Part shown: one piece after another, positions 1 to 7,893 of the stretch
How positions within the stretch are numbered: the first letter of the stretch is position 1
Layout: every line of letters begins with the position of its first letter
Assembly: GCF_020667845.1 (NCBI RefSeq)
Contig: NZ_JAFMPQ010000015.1
Location: forward strand, 1 to 64,000
Direction: 5' to 3'
From: Cognatishimia sp. F0-27
GTDB taxonomy: Bacteria; Pseudomonadota; Alphaproteobacteria; Rhodobacterales; Rhodobacteraceae
Length of the DNA stretch: 64,000 nt
Notes under the pieces: model-generated
The model's input: only the letters and a program-made list of their open reading frames with translations
What the model was told of the DNA's origin: nothing
Databases searched by the model: none
Made by a program: the position numbers and the translations under genes

Positions 1-99
1 AAACCACTGTAGGGACCCGAGACCCGGCTATGATCACCTGCTGCGCTTTTTGATGGCTGCGCAGGCAATCATAGCCTCTAAATCAACGTCATTCCAAAG

Positions 100-498
100 G
101 TGTTATGGCCCAGAGTTCGTCTCCCGTGACCTTGATCTCTGGGCCTATACCAACGACGTCACGCTCGACCTCTCAAGGCCCGGCAAACCTGCGGACAACG
201 GGTCATCGAAGCCTTCAGAAGCATGCTGAGGGCGGAGTGTTTGAACGCGCACTGGTTCATCAGCCTTGCGGATGCGCGGGACAAGCTGCGGGATCGACGT
301 AGGAACTACAACGAGGGCAGACCCCGCAGCGCGATCGGATACAACGTGCTTATTCCCATACATTATCCCGATGACGTCACCAGCCCGTCGCCGTGAAGAA
401 GCCGGAAAAATCCAGCTTCCGGCGGTCCAAGGTTGGGGAAAAGTGCAAAGACCCGCAGACACTCATCATGAGTGAGGGATGACCTTGGGGGCAGGTCA
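100..498 (+). mobile_element. Right-hand remnant of an IS3-family (IS407-group-like) insertion sequence
   Basis: A broken orfB transposase C-terminus is read from about 112 to 395 in two frames. The first frame gives PEFVSRDLDLWAYTNDV and SRPGKPADNG; a single frameshift near 213 is needed to continue with IEAFRSMLRAECLNAHWF, then NYNEGRPRSAIGYNV, ending at the TGA at 393-395. This is the usual DDE-domain end of IS407-group orfB, in which the last catalytic Glu lies near the IEAF segment. The sequence after the stop, ending GGGGGCAGGTCA at about 498, looks like the right terminal inverted repeat. The left part of the element is not in the window or is deleted. It is decayed and cannot make transposase. 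Confidence 0.8.
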
Positions 499-794
499 GT
501 ATTAATTTTATCTGAATTCGATCTTGTTGAGCCTTTGGGGGGTCCAGAGCCAAGGCTATTGCTGATTTTTCGAGATTTGCATTGGTGCTCGTTCGGGATA
601 ACTCAAATATTTGTTAAATCATATGATCTTCTCTGCTTTTGTTAGGCTTCCTTTAGCAACCATGGCTCATGGTGCACACACCACAGAAAGTTTGTGCAGG
701 CATTTTTGTCTGTAGCCGTCAGAAGGCGTTGACATGACCGGAAACGGTTTGACCAGTTGATGTAAAATCATCAAGAAAAATCTAGGAAACTAAA
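499..794 (+). promoter_or_regulatory. Flagellin upstream region, no gene
   Basis: AT-rich 296-base stretch between the IS end and the flagellin gene. No coding frame with family resemblance was seen. A TTGACA box is at 729-734, but no good -10 box lies 16-18 bases after it, and no canonical sigma-28 or sigma-54 element was recognised. The ribosome binding site AGGAAA at 784-789 is well placed before the ATG at 795. The promoter therefore remains unassigned. Confidence 0.45.
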
Positions 795-2153
795 ATGTCC
801 AGTATTCTGACCAACAACGGCGCGATGGTGGCGCTGCAAACACTTCGATCCATCAACTCCAATCTTGCCGAAACTCAATCTCAGATTTCTACCGGCAAGA
901 ACGTAGCGAATGCTAAAGACAACGCCGCGGTCTGGGCGATCTCGAAAACTATGGAAGCAGATGTCAAAGGCTTCAAAGGGATCTCCGACAGCCTTAATTT
1001 GGGACAATCAACTGTCACAGTTGCACGCCAAGCAGCAGAGACAGTGACTGAGTTGCTGACTGAGATCAAAGGAAAGGTTGTTGCAGCTCAAGAGGAAAAC
1101 GTTGATCGCGCCAAGATCCAAACTGATATATCGGCGCTTCGCGATCAAATTGGTGCGGTTGTCGGTGCCGCGCAGTTCAACGGTCTTAACCTCTTGTCAA
1201 ACACGGAAACCGCCGCTGGTTCCGGTTCGGTCAACGTACTTGCTTCCTTGGATCGCTCTGCTGACGGTGTTGCTGCAAGCGATATTACGGTCGGTAAGCA
1301 GGATCTGGGGACAGGGGCGTCTTCCATTGACTACACAGGTACAAGCCCTGCTACGAACGCAGACTTGTTTGCATTCGGTACAACTGCCGCACAGGCAGTA
1401 ACGGCCGTCAACACCGGCGCCAACGCGTCCCTGACGATCAATATCGGATCGGAAGCGGCAGCGACCGCACCGTCTCTGGCGAATTTTAGTGCTGATGACG
1501 CCGTAGAAGCCGGTACCGGTTTTCAAATCGTGATCTCCGCCTCGGGTGGACAGGTTCCAGCAGGTTTCAACACAGCGGACGGGGATGTCACCTATGTTGC
1601 GCGTGACGGTGATACGGCGAATGATGTAGCCACTGGCCTCGCTAACGCATTCAACAAGTATGCAAAGGAGACGCTCGGCTCCGAACTTGTTGGCGAGGGT
1701 TCTGGAAAAATTCAGGCCAGAGTTGGCGATGATGGTTTTAGCCTTGTAATCGAAGGATTTGATGATCAAGCGGCCGATACGTTTTCTGTCAATGCGGAAC
1801 AGTTTGACGCAGACGATACCACAATCGGTGGGCGGCTTGAGGCTTTGACCGATATCGATGTGACAACGGATGCAGGTGCTGACTCGGCGCTCGATGAAAT
1901 TGAAGGGCTGATCCAGATTTCCATCGACTCGGCAGCGCAGTTCGGTTCAGCCCAAGGCCGGATCGAAACGCAATCCGAGTTTATCTCGGGGCTCACTGAT
2001 GCCCTGAAGTCGGGTATCGGTACGCTTGTTGATGCCGATATGGAAGAGGCTTCTGCTCGATTGCAGGCTCTGCAGGTGCAGCAGCAGCTTGGGGTTCAGG
2101 CACTTTCGATCGCAAACCAGGCGCCTCAGTCCCTTCTTTCTCTCTTCCGGTAA
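795..2153 (+). CDS. fliC: Flagellin (FliC type)
   Basis: Structural subunit of the flagellar filament, exported through the flagellar type III apparatus. The 452-residue product has the two conserved ends: an N-terminal D0/D1 helix region (about 1-140) starting MSSILTNNGAMVALQTL and containing the ISTGKNVANAKDNAAVW segment, and a C-terminal D1/D0 region (about 390-452) ending with the typical helix LQVQQQLGVQALSIANQAPQ and LLSLFR. The central 165-385 is variable surface sequence. AGGAAA at 784-789 supports the start. flaF and flbT follow on the same strand, the usual alphaproteobacterial flagellin assembly and translation-control pair, but no other flagellar genes are nearby. Base composition is visibly less GC-rich than the genes after 4.3 kb, and decayed insertion sequences lie on both sides, so acquisition by transfer is possible. 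Confidence 0.95.
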   Translation: MSSILTNNGAMVALQTLRSINSNLAETQSQISTGKNVANAKDNAAVWAISKTMEADVKGFKGISDSLNLGQSTVTVARQAAETVTELLTEIKGKVVAAQEENVDRAKIQTDISALRDQIGAVVGAAQFNGLNLLSNTETAAGSGSVNVLASLDRSADGVAASDITVGKQDLGTGASSIDYTGTSPATNADLFAFGTTAAQAVTAVNTGANASLTINIGSEAAATAPSLANFSADDAVEAGTGFQIVISASGGQVPAGFNTADGDVTYVARDGDTANDVATGLANAFNKYAKETLGSELVGEGSGKIQARVGDDGFSLVIEGFDDQAADTFSVNAEQFDADDTTIGGRLEALTDIDVTTDAGADSALDEIEGLIQISIDSAAQFGSAQGRIETQSEFISGLTDALKSGIGTLVDADMEEASARLQALQVQQQLGVQALSIANQAPQSLLSLFR

Positions 2154-2162
2154 TAGATCTTT

Positions 2163-2190
2163 GACCGAGGGCCCTGCTGGGTCTTCGGTC
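2163..2190 (+). terminator. Hairpin between flagellin and flaF genes
   Basis: GACCGAGG-GCCC, loop TGCT, GGGT-CTTCGGTC can form a stem of about 12 pairs with one mismatch and one G-U pair, starting 9 bases after the flagellin stop. Only a weak U-rich stretch (ATTATCTTC) follows, so it may be a partial terminator or a 3' stabilising structure that lets flagellin mRNA exceed flaF-flbT mRNA. The role is inferred. Confidence 0.5.
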
Positions 2191-2222
2191 ATTATCTTCG
2201 GTCGATCATATTGGGTATCATT

Positions 2223-2600
2223 GTGAATAGTTCAAGTCTGGCAAGACAGGCCTACGGTCAAGCCGTCCAAACAACGAGGACAGATCGTAGCACAGAGTAT
2301 CTGCTTATTGCGAAAGTTACTCATAGGATTAAGGCCTCCGCTGAGGCTGGTGCTTTGAAATATTCGGATTTGGTGGAGGCATTGTCCGATAATCAACGGG
2401 TATGGACGACTTTGGCTGTTGACGTAGCCAATGAGAATAATCGGCTTCCGCAAGAACTTCGGGCAAGAATTTTCTATCTGTCTGAATTTGTTCAAGTATA
2501 TACCCGAAAGGTTTTGCTTGATGGAGCCTCTGTCCGTCCACTATTGGATATCAATTCTGCTATTTTGCGCGGACTATCGGGAAAAGGAACCACTAGATGA
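2223..2600 (+). CDS. flaF: Flagellar biosynthesis regulator FlaF
   Basis: FlaF family members are needed for flagellin synthesis or secretion in alphaproteobacteria, where they act opposite FlbT. The product of about 125 residues begins MNSSSLARQAYGQAVQ and has the family layout: an N-terminal A-x-x-A-Y motif, the 'RSTEYLLIAKVTHRI' helix, and a C-terminal region rich in leucine and leading into '.LLDGASVRPLLDINSAILRG'. The GTG at 2223 is preferred because family members start with a short M-N-x-x segment; a TTG at 2211 in the same frame is an alternative, and neither has a strong ribosome binding site. The stop overlaps the flbT start by four bases (ATGA), indicating translational coupling. 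Confidence 0.85.
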   Translation: MNSSSLARQAYGQAVQTTRTDRSTEYLLIAKVTHRIKASAEAGALKYSDLVEALSDNQRVWTTLAVDVANENNRLPQELRARIFYLSEFVQVYTRKVLLDGASVRPLLDINSAILRGLSGKGTTR

Positions 2601-3025
2601 CTGGCTTGGTATTAAAGTTGGGGCCGCGAGAAAGGGTATTGATAAATGGTGCGGTCATTGAAAATGGCGACCGCCGCAGTAGATTGTCTATTGTCACTCC
2701 AAATGCGAATATTCTTCGACTTCGTGATGCCATTCATCCTGATGAAGCAACGACCCCAGTTCGCCGCGTTTGCTACTCGGCCCAACTGATGTTGACAGGT
2801 GATACTTCAGGGGCCGGGCATCAGACGAGATTATTGCGAGAAATTGAGGAGTTGAGCCGCGTTTTCACCGATTATGACAGTCGAAGCTTGCTCAACCAGG
2901 CGACCGAAGCCTTGTTGGAAGATCATCCGTACCGATGTCTGAAGGCGCTTCGCGGCCTCCTTGCAAGAGAGGATCGATTGATTGCCGCTCGTCGCGATAA
3001 TCCTGCATTTATGCAAACTCAGTGA
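2597..3025 (+). CDS. flbT: Flagellin mRNA translational repressor FlbT
   Basis: FlbT binds the 5' leader of flagellin mRNA and limits its translation in Caulobacter and relatives. The 142-residue product has the family signatures L-x-L-G-P-R-E-R-V-L-I-N-G-A-V near residues 5-19, 'NGDRRSRL' near 23-30, 'ANILRLRDAIHPDEATTP' near 36-53 and 'AQLMLTGD' near 63. It overlaps flaF by four bases and ends the flagellin module. The long, structured leader of the flagellin gene at 499-794 is the natural target to test. Codon use is AT-richer than in the catabolic genes further on. Confidence 0.9.
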   Translation: MTGLVLKLGPRERVLINGAVIENGDRRSRLSIVTPNANILRLRDAIHPDEATTPVRRVCYSAQLMLTGDTSGAGHQTRLLREIEELSRVFTDYDSRSLLNQATEALLEDHPYRCLKALRGLLAREDRLIAARRDNPAFMQTQ

Positions 3026-3204
3026 CCTGAAACCCCACTTGCCTTCTGCTTCGCAGAGAAACCATCGGGTGTTTTGTGCTCAAGCCGCGTTTATTGCAAC
3101 GACCCGATGAAACCTTGCTCATGCTGCAAGGGGGAAAGCACAGCGAGGAGCGGACCAGTGGAAAACGGTATCAGGAGATTGGTGGCGAACGGGTAATCCG
3201 CGCC

Positions 3205-3718
3205 TCGTCATTGAGATCATTTACGGCAAGACGACAATGGCTGTGGCCAGCCCGTCTTGAAGTTCAGGCACCATCAGCGAAAAAAGAACTGAAACGATGA
3301 TGCGCGCAAGGGTATGTAGGATGCCCTGAAGGCCAACCCGCTTGATGTGCGCCAGCAGTAGGAGAAGCAGTTCCGCGAATTGCAAGAAGCCCATGATGAG
3401 GCCGTGCTGGACGTCAGAGCACAAAAAAAGTTGCCGGCACTCATGGGGCGGGAGGATGACAATTGATCCGGACGCTTCATGAAGGCCTTCTCGCTGCCGG
3501 TGACAATGAACCTATCTCCAAGCTGTGCGCCCGGTTTAGTGTTCCGCGCCGCACGGTCTACTAAAAATCTACGAAGCCTCGGCCCAAACTGGACGACAAA
3601 TTTGTTAGGCCCAAAAGCGTTGATCGAAGAAGAACCGCCTGTCGGCTATCGCACCGCTGCAAGGCTTCTGGGGTTCAACAAAAACACTGGGCAGCGGGTA
3701 GTCCCTCGGATCTGAAAG
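3205..3718 (+). pseudogene. Decayed IS3-family transposase, orfA and orfB N-terminal parts
   Basis: The orfA remnant includes IEIIYGKTTMAVA near 3210-3250, then, after a frame change, DDARKGM (stop) DALKANPLDVRQQ (stop) EKQFRELQEAHDEAVL and QKKLPALMGREDDN ending near 3465. The orfB remnant follows as QLIRTLHEGLLAAGDNEPIS, KLCARFSVPRRTVY (stop), then in another frame KALIEEEPPVGYRTAARLLG and FNKNTGQRVV. Several in-frame stops and at least two frameshifts make it inactive. It is a different IS3 subgroup from the elements at 100-498 and 3729-4165. The orfB catalytic domain is missing, cut near 3718, where the next element begins. Confidence 0.8.
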
Positions 3719-3765
3719 AGATGCGGAAGTAGAGTTTTCTCGGCGGAATGAACGGGGAGATTCCG

Positions 3766-4029
3766 ATGAAGAGGACACATTTCACAAAAGCTCAGATCAT
3801 GGGTGTGCTGCACCATATGGAGGGCGTTATGCCTGCTGCCGAGCTGTGTCGCGAGCACGGCATGCGCAGTCCGACTCTGTACAAATGGCGGGCGAAGCAT
3901 GGCGGGATTGACGCCAGCGTCATCAGCGAGAAGACGGCGATGGCGGAGAAGAACTGCCGCCTGAAGCGCATCTATGCTTGCGTCAGAATGCAGAATGATC
4001 TGCTCAAAGCGGCACTGGGAAAAAAGTGA
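3766..4029 (+). CDS. IS3-family transposase OrfA (helix-turn-helix subunit)
   Basis: The 87-residue product starts MKRTHFTKAQIMGVLHHME and continues with PAAELCREHGMRSPTLYKWR, the helix-turn-helix of IS407-group OrfA, then KHGGIDASVISE and a leucine-zipper-like tail ending LLKAALGKK. The start at 3766 matches family members; an upstream ATG at 3748 adds six residues. An A6G run at 4020-4026 just before the stop is the kind of slippery heptamer used for -1 frameshifting into orfB in this family. The frame is intact, but the partner orfB is broken, so it is probably non-functional in transposition. Confidence 0.75.
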   Translation: MKRTHFTKAQIMGVLHHMEGVMPAAELCREHGMRSPTLYKWRAKHGGIDASVISEKTAMAEKNCRLKRIYACVRMQNDLLKAALGKK

Positions 4030-4139
4030 CGCGGCCAGCTCAACGCCGGGAGTTGGCCGTGAAAACGATGGCGGTGATGGGCGTCAGGGTCGCGCTGGCC
4101 AGTCGGGTATTCGATGTCAGCGAGACCTGTTACAGATAA
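4027..4139 (+). pseudogene. Truncated IS3-family orfB N-terminus
   Basis: In the -1 frame relative to orfA, the sequence reads VTRPAQRRELAVKTMAV then RVALASRVFDVSETCYR and a TAA stop at 4137-4139. Intact orfB continues at this point with a conserved Y-x-x-K-L-K-N segment, whose degraded trace (SPKLKN) follows the stop. The catalytic domain is absent. Confidence 0.7.
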
Positions 4140-4359
4140 AGTCCAAAACTCAAAAATGGCAGAAATATCCGACATATTCTCCGCCAGATTGGGAGACCCC
4201 AAAAGGGCTCAAGCCATTGGGGTGGGACGAGCGCACTGCCACTAACGGTAAGGCTTGGCCGATACAAATCCAAAGCTTTACAGGAAAACGCCACTCCATT
4301 GACAAGTCCGGTCTATCCTGATCTTCGATAATGCAAACGAGGTGCGGGCTGAAAACGCT

Positions 4360-5268
4360 ATGCAGGTGATCGTTACTGGCACGACGGGCGTCTTGGGCTT
4401 TGAAACCTTACAGGTTTTGGATCGCGTCACGGGCCTTGACGCGATTGGCGTTTCGCGGCGCGGGCCGCTTGGCAACGACCGTCTGACCAATCTCACACGC
4501 CCCAACCTTCTGGACGCCGATTGGGCGCGTGAGATTGACAGAGGTGCTGCGATTATTCACTTTGCTGGACTGTCCAGCCCACGAGAGCCGTTTCACGACC
4601 TGGACGATCTTTGGCAGCAGACCATACGCCCCCAGGTGTCTTTCGTCACACGACTGCTGGATGCGGGGTGGTTGGGGCATTTCGTGTATATCTCCAGTGG
4701 CGGAGCGATCTACGGCGATGCGCCCGAGTTACCCATCTCCGAAACACACCAGACAGCGCCGAAAACGCACTATGCCCTGCAAAAGCTCACGGTGGAGGCG
4801 CAGCTCTCTCACCTTGCCCTGCGCCACGGCTTTCCATTGACCATCCTGCGACTGTCCAACCCATTCGGTGCACAGTTACAGACTGGCGGGCGCGGTGTTG
4901 TGTCCATGCTGATCGAGGCGGCGCGCAGCGGGAAGCCTTTCACCATCCAGAACGGCGGCAAGGCGAAACGCGATTTCTTGCATGTCGACGACATGGTGGA
5001 GGGGATCCATGCCATTCTCAGGCGGAAGCGCTCTGAAGCGATTGATATCGTGCATTTGGGCAGTGGCGTTGGAACCAGCATCCTCGAACTGATTTCAGAG
5101 ATTGAGCATCAAACCGGGCGTCAGATAAGAACCGTAGATGTGCATGCTCCGTCGGTCGTCGGGGATATCGTGCTGGATGTTTCCCGCGCAAAAGAGCTGT
5201 TCCGATGGGCTCCGAAAATCCCGTTGTCGGAAGGTCTGGCACGCACAATCGCCCGCTACCCGGCATGA
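4360..5268 (+). CDS. NAD-dependent epimerase/dehydratase (extended SDR)
   Basis: Probably acts on a nucleotide sugar, as most of this family do, but the substrate cannot be named. The 302-residue product begins MQVIVTGTTGVLGFETLQ, with the Rossmann G-x-x-G-x-x-G motif at residues 7-13. The catalytic set is visible: SSGGAIYG (Ser) near 115 and Y-A-L-Q-K (Tyr/Lys) near 144. The ATG at 4360 gives a start right before the Rossmann strand; a GTG at 4342 is possible. It is the first normal-composition gene after the insertion-sequence remnants and stands alone. Its closeness to flagellin might suggest filament glycosylation or surface polysaccharide, but this is only a guess from position. Confidence 0.8.
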   Translation: MQVIVTGTTGVLGFETLQVLDRVTGLDAIGVSRRGPLGNDRLTNLTRPNLLDADWAREIDRGAAIIHFAGLSSPREPFHDLDDLWQQTIRPQVSFVTRLLDAGWLGHFVYISSGGAIYGDAPELPISETHQTAPKTHYALQKLTVEAQLSHLALRHGFPLTILRLSNPFGAQLQTGGRGVVSMLIEAARSGKPFTIQNGGKAKRDFLHVDDMVEGIHAILRRKRSEAIDIVHLGSGVGTSILELISEIEHQTGRQIRTVDVHAPSVVGDIVLDVSRAKELFRWAPKIPLSEGLARTIARYPA

Positions 5269-5654
5269 CGAACCGGATCATGTTACGAAAACGGTTTGCG
5301 AGGGAACGTCTGCCGGCCAGGGCTGCACGCTTGCCAGACGGCACGATGCGGTTACGCTTTTCGGTTCGAATGGGGCGGGCCTGCATTTTTCACGCCAAAG
5401 TCAGTGTCGCGTCCCACCAAACGGCGGATACGCCGAACAGTGCCGCAGCTTTCGATGGGGCCTGGCACATGCCGCGACCCCTGGCGCGCTGGCGACTATC
5501 GGAGCCGGCTCATCCCGCCGCTTGCAAGGTCTCGCAGCGGCACATGGCCAGGATGGCGTTTGTGCCATATCATTGCCAAAAGCGGGGGAGCGTCGCGCCG
5601 CGTTGAACGATAGAGACCGACAGCCCTGGTCGAGAAATGGATTGAGGTAAAGCA
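5269..5654. other. Intergenic stretch without a recognisable gene
   Basis: About 386 bases between the SDR and GST genes. Several open frames cross it, but none has a ribosome binding site or a recognisable family motif. It may hold an eroded gene. GAGGTAAAGC at its end serves as the ribosome binding site for the GST gene. Confidence 0.5.
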
Positions 5655-6266
5655 ATGATTTTTCACTATTCCAAAGGGTCGGGCGCGTTGGCCGTTCATG
5701 TTCTGCTTGAAGAAGTCGGTTGCGCCTACACCCCGCATGAAGTGCCGATCCCCAAGGCGGCCCATCAAGCTCCCGATTTTCTTGCGGTGAACCCGAAGGG
5801 CCGTTTGCCTGCATTGGAAACCGACCGGGGCGTGCTCACCGAGAACCCTGCCATCTTGTCTTGGTTGGCGAGAACGCATGCCAAAGAGCTCGCTCCGGAC
5901 GATCCTTTTGCATTCGCTCAGGCCATGGCCCTCTGTGTCTATATCGCAACCACGGTTCATATTGCATTTGCGCATCAGCAGCGTGGCACCCGGTGGAGCG
6001 ACGATCCCGCGATCATCGAAGGTATGAAAGTCAAGGTTCCCCAAAACCTCGCTGATGGTGCGCGTTACCTTGAGGATCACGGCATTCTCGGTCCGTACGC
6101 GTTGGGGGACGCGTATTCCTTTTGTGACCCATACGTCTTTCAGGCCTGCCGCTGGATACAGGCTGGCGGGGTATCCCTCGACGCCTATCCCAAGCTTCAC
6201 ACCCTTTTCGAGACTGTGAAGGCGCGTCCCGCAACGCAGAGAGCGATGAGGTTACACGGTTTGTGA
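5655..6266 (+). CDS. Glutathione S-transferase family protein
   Basis: Cytosolic GST-fold protein of 203 residues. The N-terminal thioredoxin-like domain (1-75) has the cis-proline segment NPKGRLPALE and the following LTENPAI in the position where glutathione-binding 'ES' normally occurs; the Asn in place of Ser is worth noting. The C-terminal helical domain (about 85-203) has the family N-cap D in LGDAYSFCDPYVF. It may conjugate glutathione or act as an isomerase or reductase; the substrate is unknown. A GAGG ribosome binding site lies before the ATG. It is convergent with the minus-strand ThDP enzyme gene, separated by 36 bases, so it is probably a single-gene unit. Confidence 0.85.
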   Translation: MIFHYSKGSGALAVHVLLEEVGCAYTPHEVPIPKAAHQAPDFLAVNPKGRLPALETDRGVLTENPAILSWLARTHAKELAPDDPFAFAQAMALCVYIATTVHIAFAHQQRGTRWSDDPAIIEGMKVKVPQNLADGARYLEDHGILGPYALGDAYSFCDPYVFQACRWIQAGGVSLDAYPKLHTLFETVKARPATQRAMRLHGL

Positions 6267-6302
6267 CTTCGGCCAAACCGGTTGCTCCGGTCAGGGGGCT
6301 GG

Positions 6303-7892
6303 TCAGGGGTCCGGTGCCGCCAATCCGTCGATCTTCACATTGACGCAGGCCGGCAAGCCTGACGCTTCCGCTGCGCGGAGTGCGGGCTCGAGGTCATCAA
6401 GCCGCTCGACATAAGCCCCAAAGCCCCCCAAGGCGCACACAGCCTCATCGTAACGTGCGTCGCTCAGCTGGCATCCATGAGTCCGATCGGTGCCATAGTC
6501 TCGGGCTTGTATGAGATGTTCGGCATTCCACCGATTATCATTCCCGATGACCGCAACAAACGGCAGGGCCTCGCGCGCGGCTGTCTCGAATTCCGAAAGA
6601 TGGAAGCCCGCGGTGCCATCGCCCATCAGCGCATAGATCGTCGCGTTTGGCCGCGCCGCGCGTGCGCCAATGGCATATCCGATGCTGCCCCCAATCGCGC
6701 CGGATACACCATTCACGATCCGAGTCGGTGCATGACAGACAGACTGCGCCCACTGACCGAATTCTCCGCCATCACAGATCAATACTGGCTCACGGACGAG
6801 GGCGATCCGCCCTTGCACGGCGTCGCAGAGGGACTGTGAAGTAAGCCCGTTGCCCCCTCGCTCGGGGCGTTTGGCCACAAGGGCGTCAACCTGAGCCAAC
6901 CACTCGGATGCTGTGGAGCCTCGCGCCGGATGTGATGCAAACGCGCGGGCCGTGACGCCCGGGTCCGCAATGGTCAGCGTTTCGAGCCGGTCAGACAGGT
7001 TCACTTCGGCCCGGCTCGCGTCCTCGGTGTCTTCTGTGATGACATGCCAGGACGCCTGTGGCGCCACCGCGGCAGTGCCAAATCCCTGAGTGAAATCCAC
7101 CGGCTTGCCAATGGACAAGATCAGATCCGCCTGCGCCATCGCCTGTTTCCACGCACCAAGCGCCGGATCACGCAGCCCGCGCGGGCTTTCGAGGCAAAGG
7201 ACCGGGGCTCCTGTCGCCTCGCGAAGCGCTTTGCGCAAACCGGGTGCGCGGCTTTCAGACAAATGGGGACCGAGCAGGATCAGGGGACGCGTCGCATTGC
7301 GCACCGCAGCGGTTAAAACGCCGATATCCGGTGCGGGCGTTGTCGCACGGGCTACGGGGGGCAGCGGATCCTGCACAGTCTGGCGCAAAATATCATCGGG
7401 CAGAGCGAGATGAACCGGGCCGGGCGTGCCCGACTGTGCGACCCCCGCCAATTCCGCCAGCACACGCGGAATCTCATCCGCCGAACGCAGGCGATAGGAC
7501 CGTTTCGTAAGGCTTTGCGTCAATCCGACCTGATCCATTTCCTGAAAAGTGCCGGTGCCATCTCCGGCGCGCGGGCTGTCGCCTGACAGAAGCAGAAGCG
7601 GTGTCTGCGATGCGCGTGCGGTCAACAAGGGGGCCAAAGCGTTCGCCAGACCCGCGCCGGCTGTCACCAGCGCGACCCCAAGCCCGCCGGTGATCTGTGC
7701 GTGGGCTTCCGCAGCATATGCCGCGGCGGCCTCGTGGCGCGTGTGGATCAACCGCAGCCCCGTGTCCAAAGCTGCATCGAACACCGGCATGATCTGGTTG
7801 CCAGAGAGCGCAAATATGGTTTCAACCCCTTCGCTCTCCAAAGCGGAGCAAAGCAAATCGGCGCCGCGCGCCGCGCCTTGGCCGTCTTTCAT
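6303..7892 (-). CDS. Thiamine diphosphate-dependent enzyme, acetolactate synthase-like
   Basis: The 529-residue product has the three-domain layout of the acetolactate synthase/benzoylformate decarboxylase family. The cofactor-activating Glu is in RHEAAAAYAAEA (E54), a middle FAD/nucleotide-like domain occupies about 190-320, and the ThDP-binding motif runs from GDG (424-426) to NDN (451-453). Which 2-keto acid it uses cannot be told. An AAAGGA box precedes the ATG. The upstream gene, a sulfite-oxidase-like protein, stops one base before this ATG, so the two are co-transcribed. Known ThDP enzymes linked to sulfur metabolism include sulfoacetaldehyde acetyltransferase and sulfopyruvate decarboxylase, but this sequence does not look like typical Xsc. 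The reaction remains open. Confidence 0.85.
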   Translation of the reverse strand: MKDGQGAARGADLLCSALESEGVETIFALSGNQIMPVFDAALDTGLRLIHTRHEAAAAYAAEAHAQITGGLGVALVTAGAGLANALAPLLTARASQTPLLLLSGDSPRAGDGTGTFQEMDQVGLTQSLTKRSYRLRSADEIPRVLAELAGVAQSGTPGPVHLALPDDILRQTVQDPLPPVARATTPAPDIGVLTAAVRNATRPLILLGPHLSESRAPGLRKALREATGAPVLCLESPRGLRDPALGAWKQAMAQADLILSIGKPVDFTQGFGTAAVAPQASWHVITEDTEDASRAEVNLSDRLETLTIADPGVTARAFASHPARGSTASEWLAQVDALVAKRPERGGNGLTSQSLCDAVQGRIALVREPVLICDGGEFGQWAQSVCHAPTRIVNGVSGAIGGSIGYAIGARAARPNATIYALMGDGTAGFHLSEFETAAREALPFVAVIGNDNRWNAEHLIQARDYGTDRTHGCQLSDARYDEAVCALGGFGAYVERLDDLEPALRAAEASGLPACVNVKIDGLAAPDP

Positions 7893-7893
7893 G

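Larger units (their letters stand above)
3729..4165 (+). mobile_element. Left-hand remnant of an IS3-family (IS407-group-like) element
   Basis: Contains an intact orfA and a broken N-terminal piece of orfB. The left end is lost: the usual leader with AGTAGAGTTTTCTCGGCGGA is visible from about 3729, but no terminal repeat was found before it. The orfB catalytic domain and right end are missing. The same IS group as the remnant at 100-498, in the same orientation, so the flagellin module lies between two truncated direct copies. Confidence 0.75.

Noticed and set aside
663-678. TGGCTCATGGTGCA considered as a sigma-54 promoter for flagellin
   Set aside because: The GG to GC distance is ten bases instead of twelve, and the TTGC box is missing.
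100-4165. Active composite transposon carrying the flagellin module
   Set aside because: Both flanking IS407-like copies are truncated and frameshifted, and no target-site duplication could be identified.
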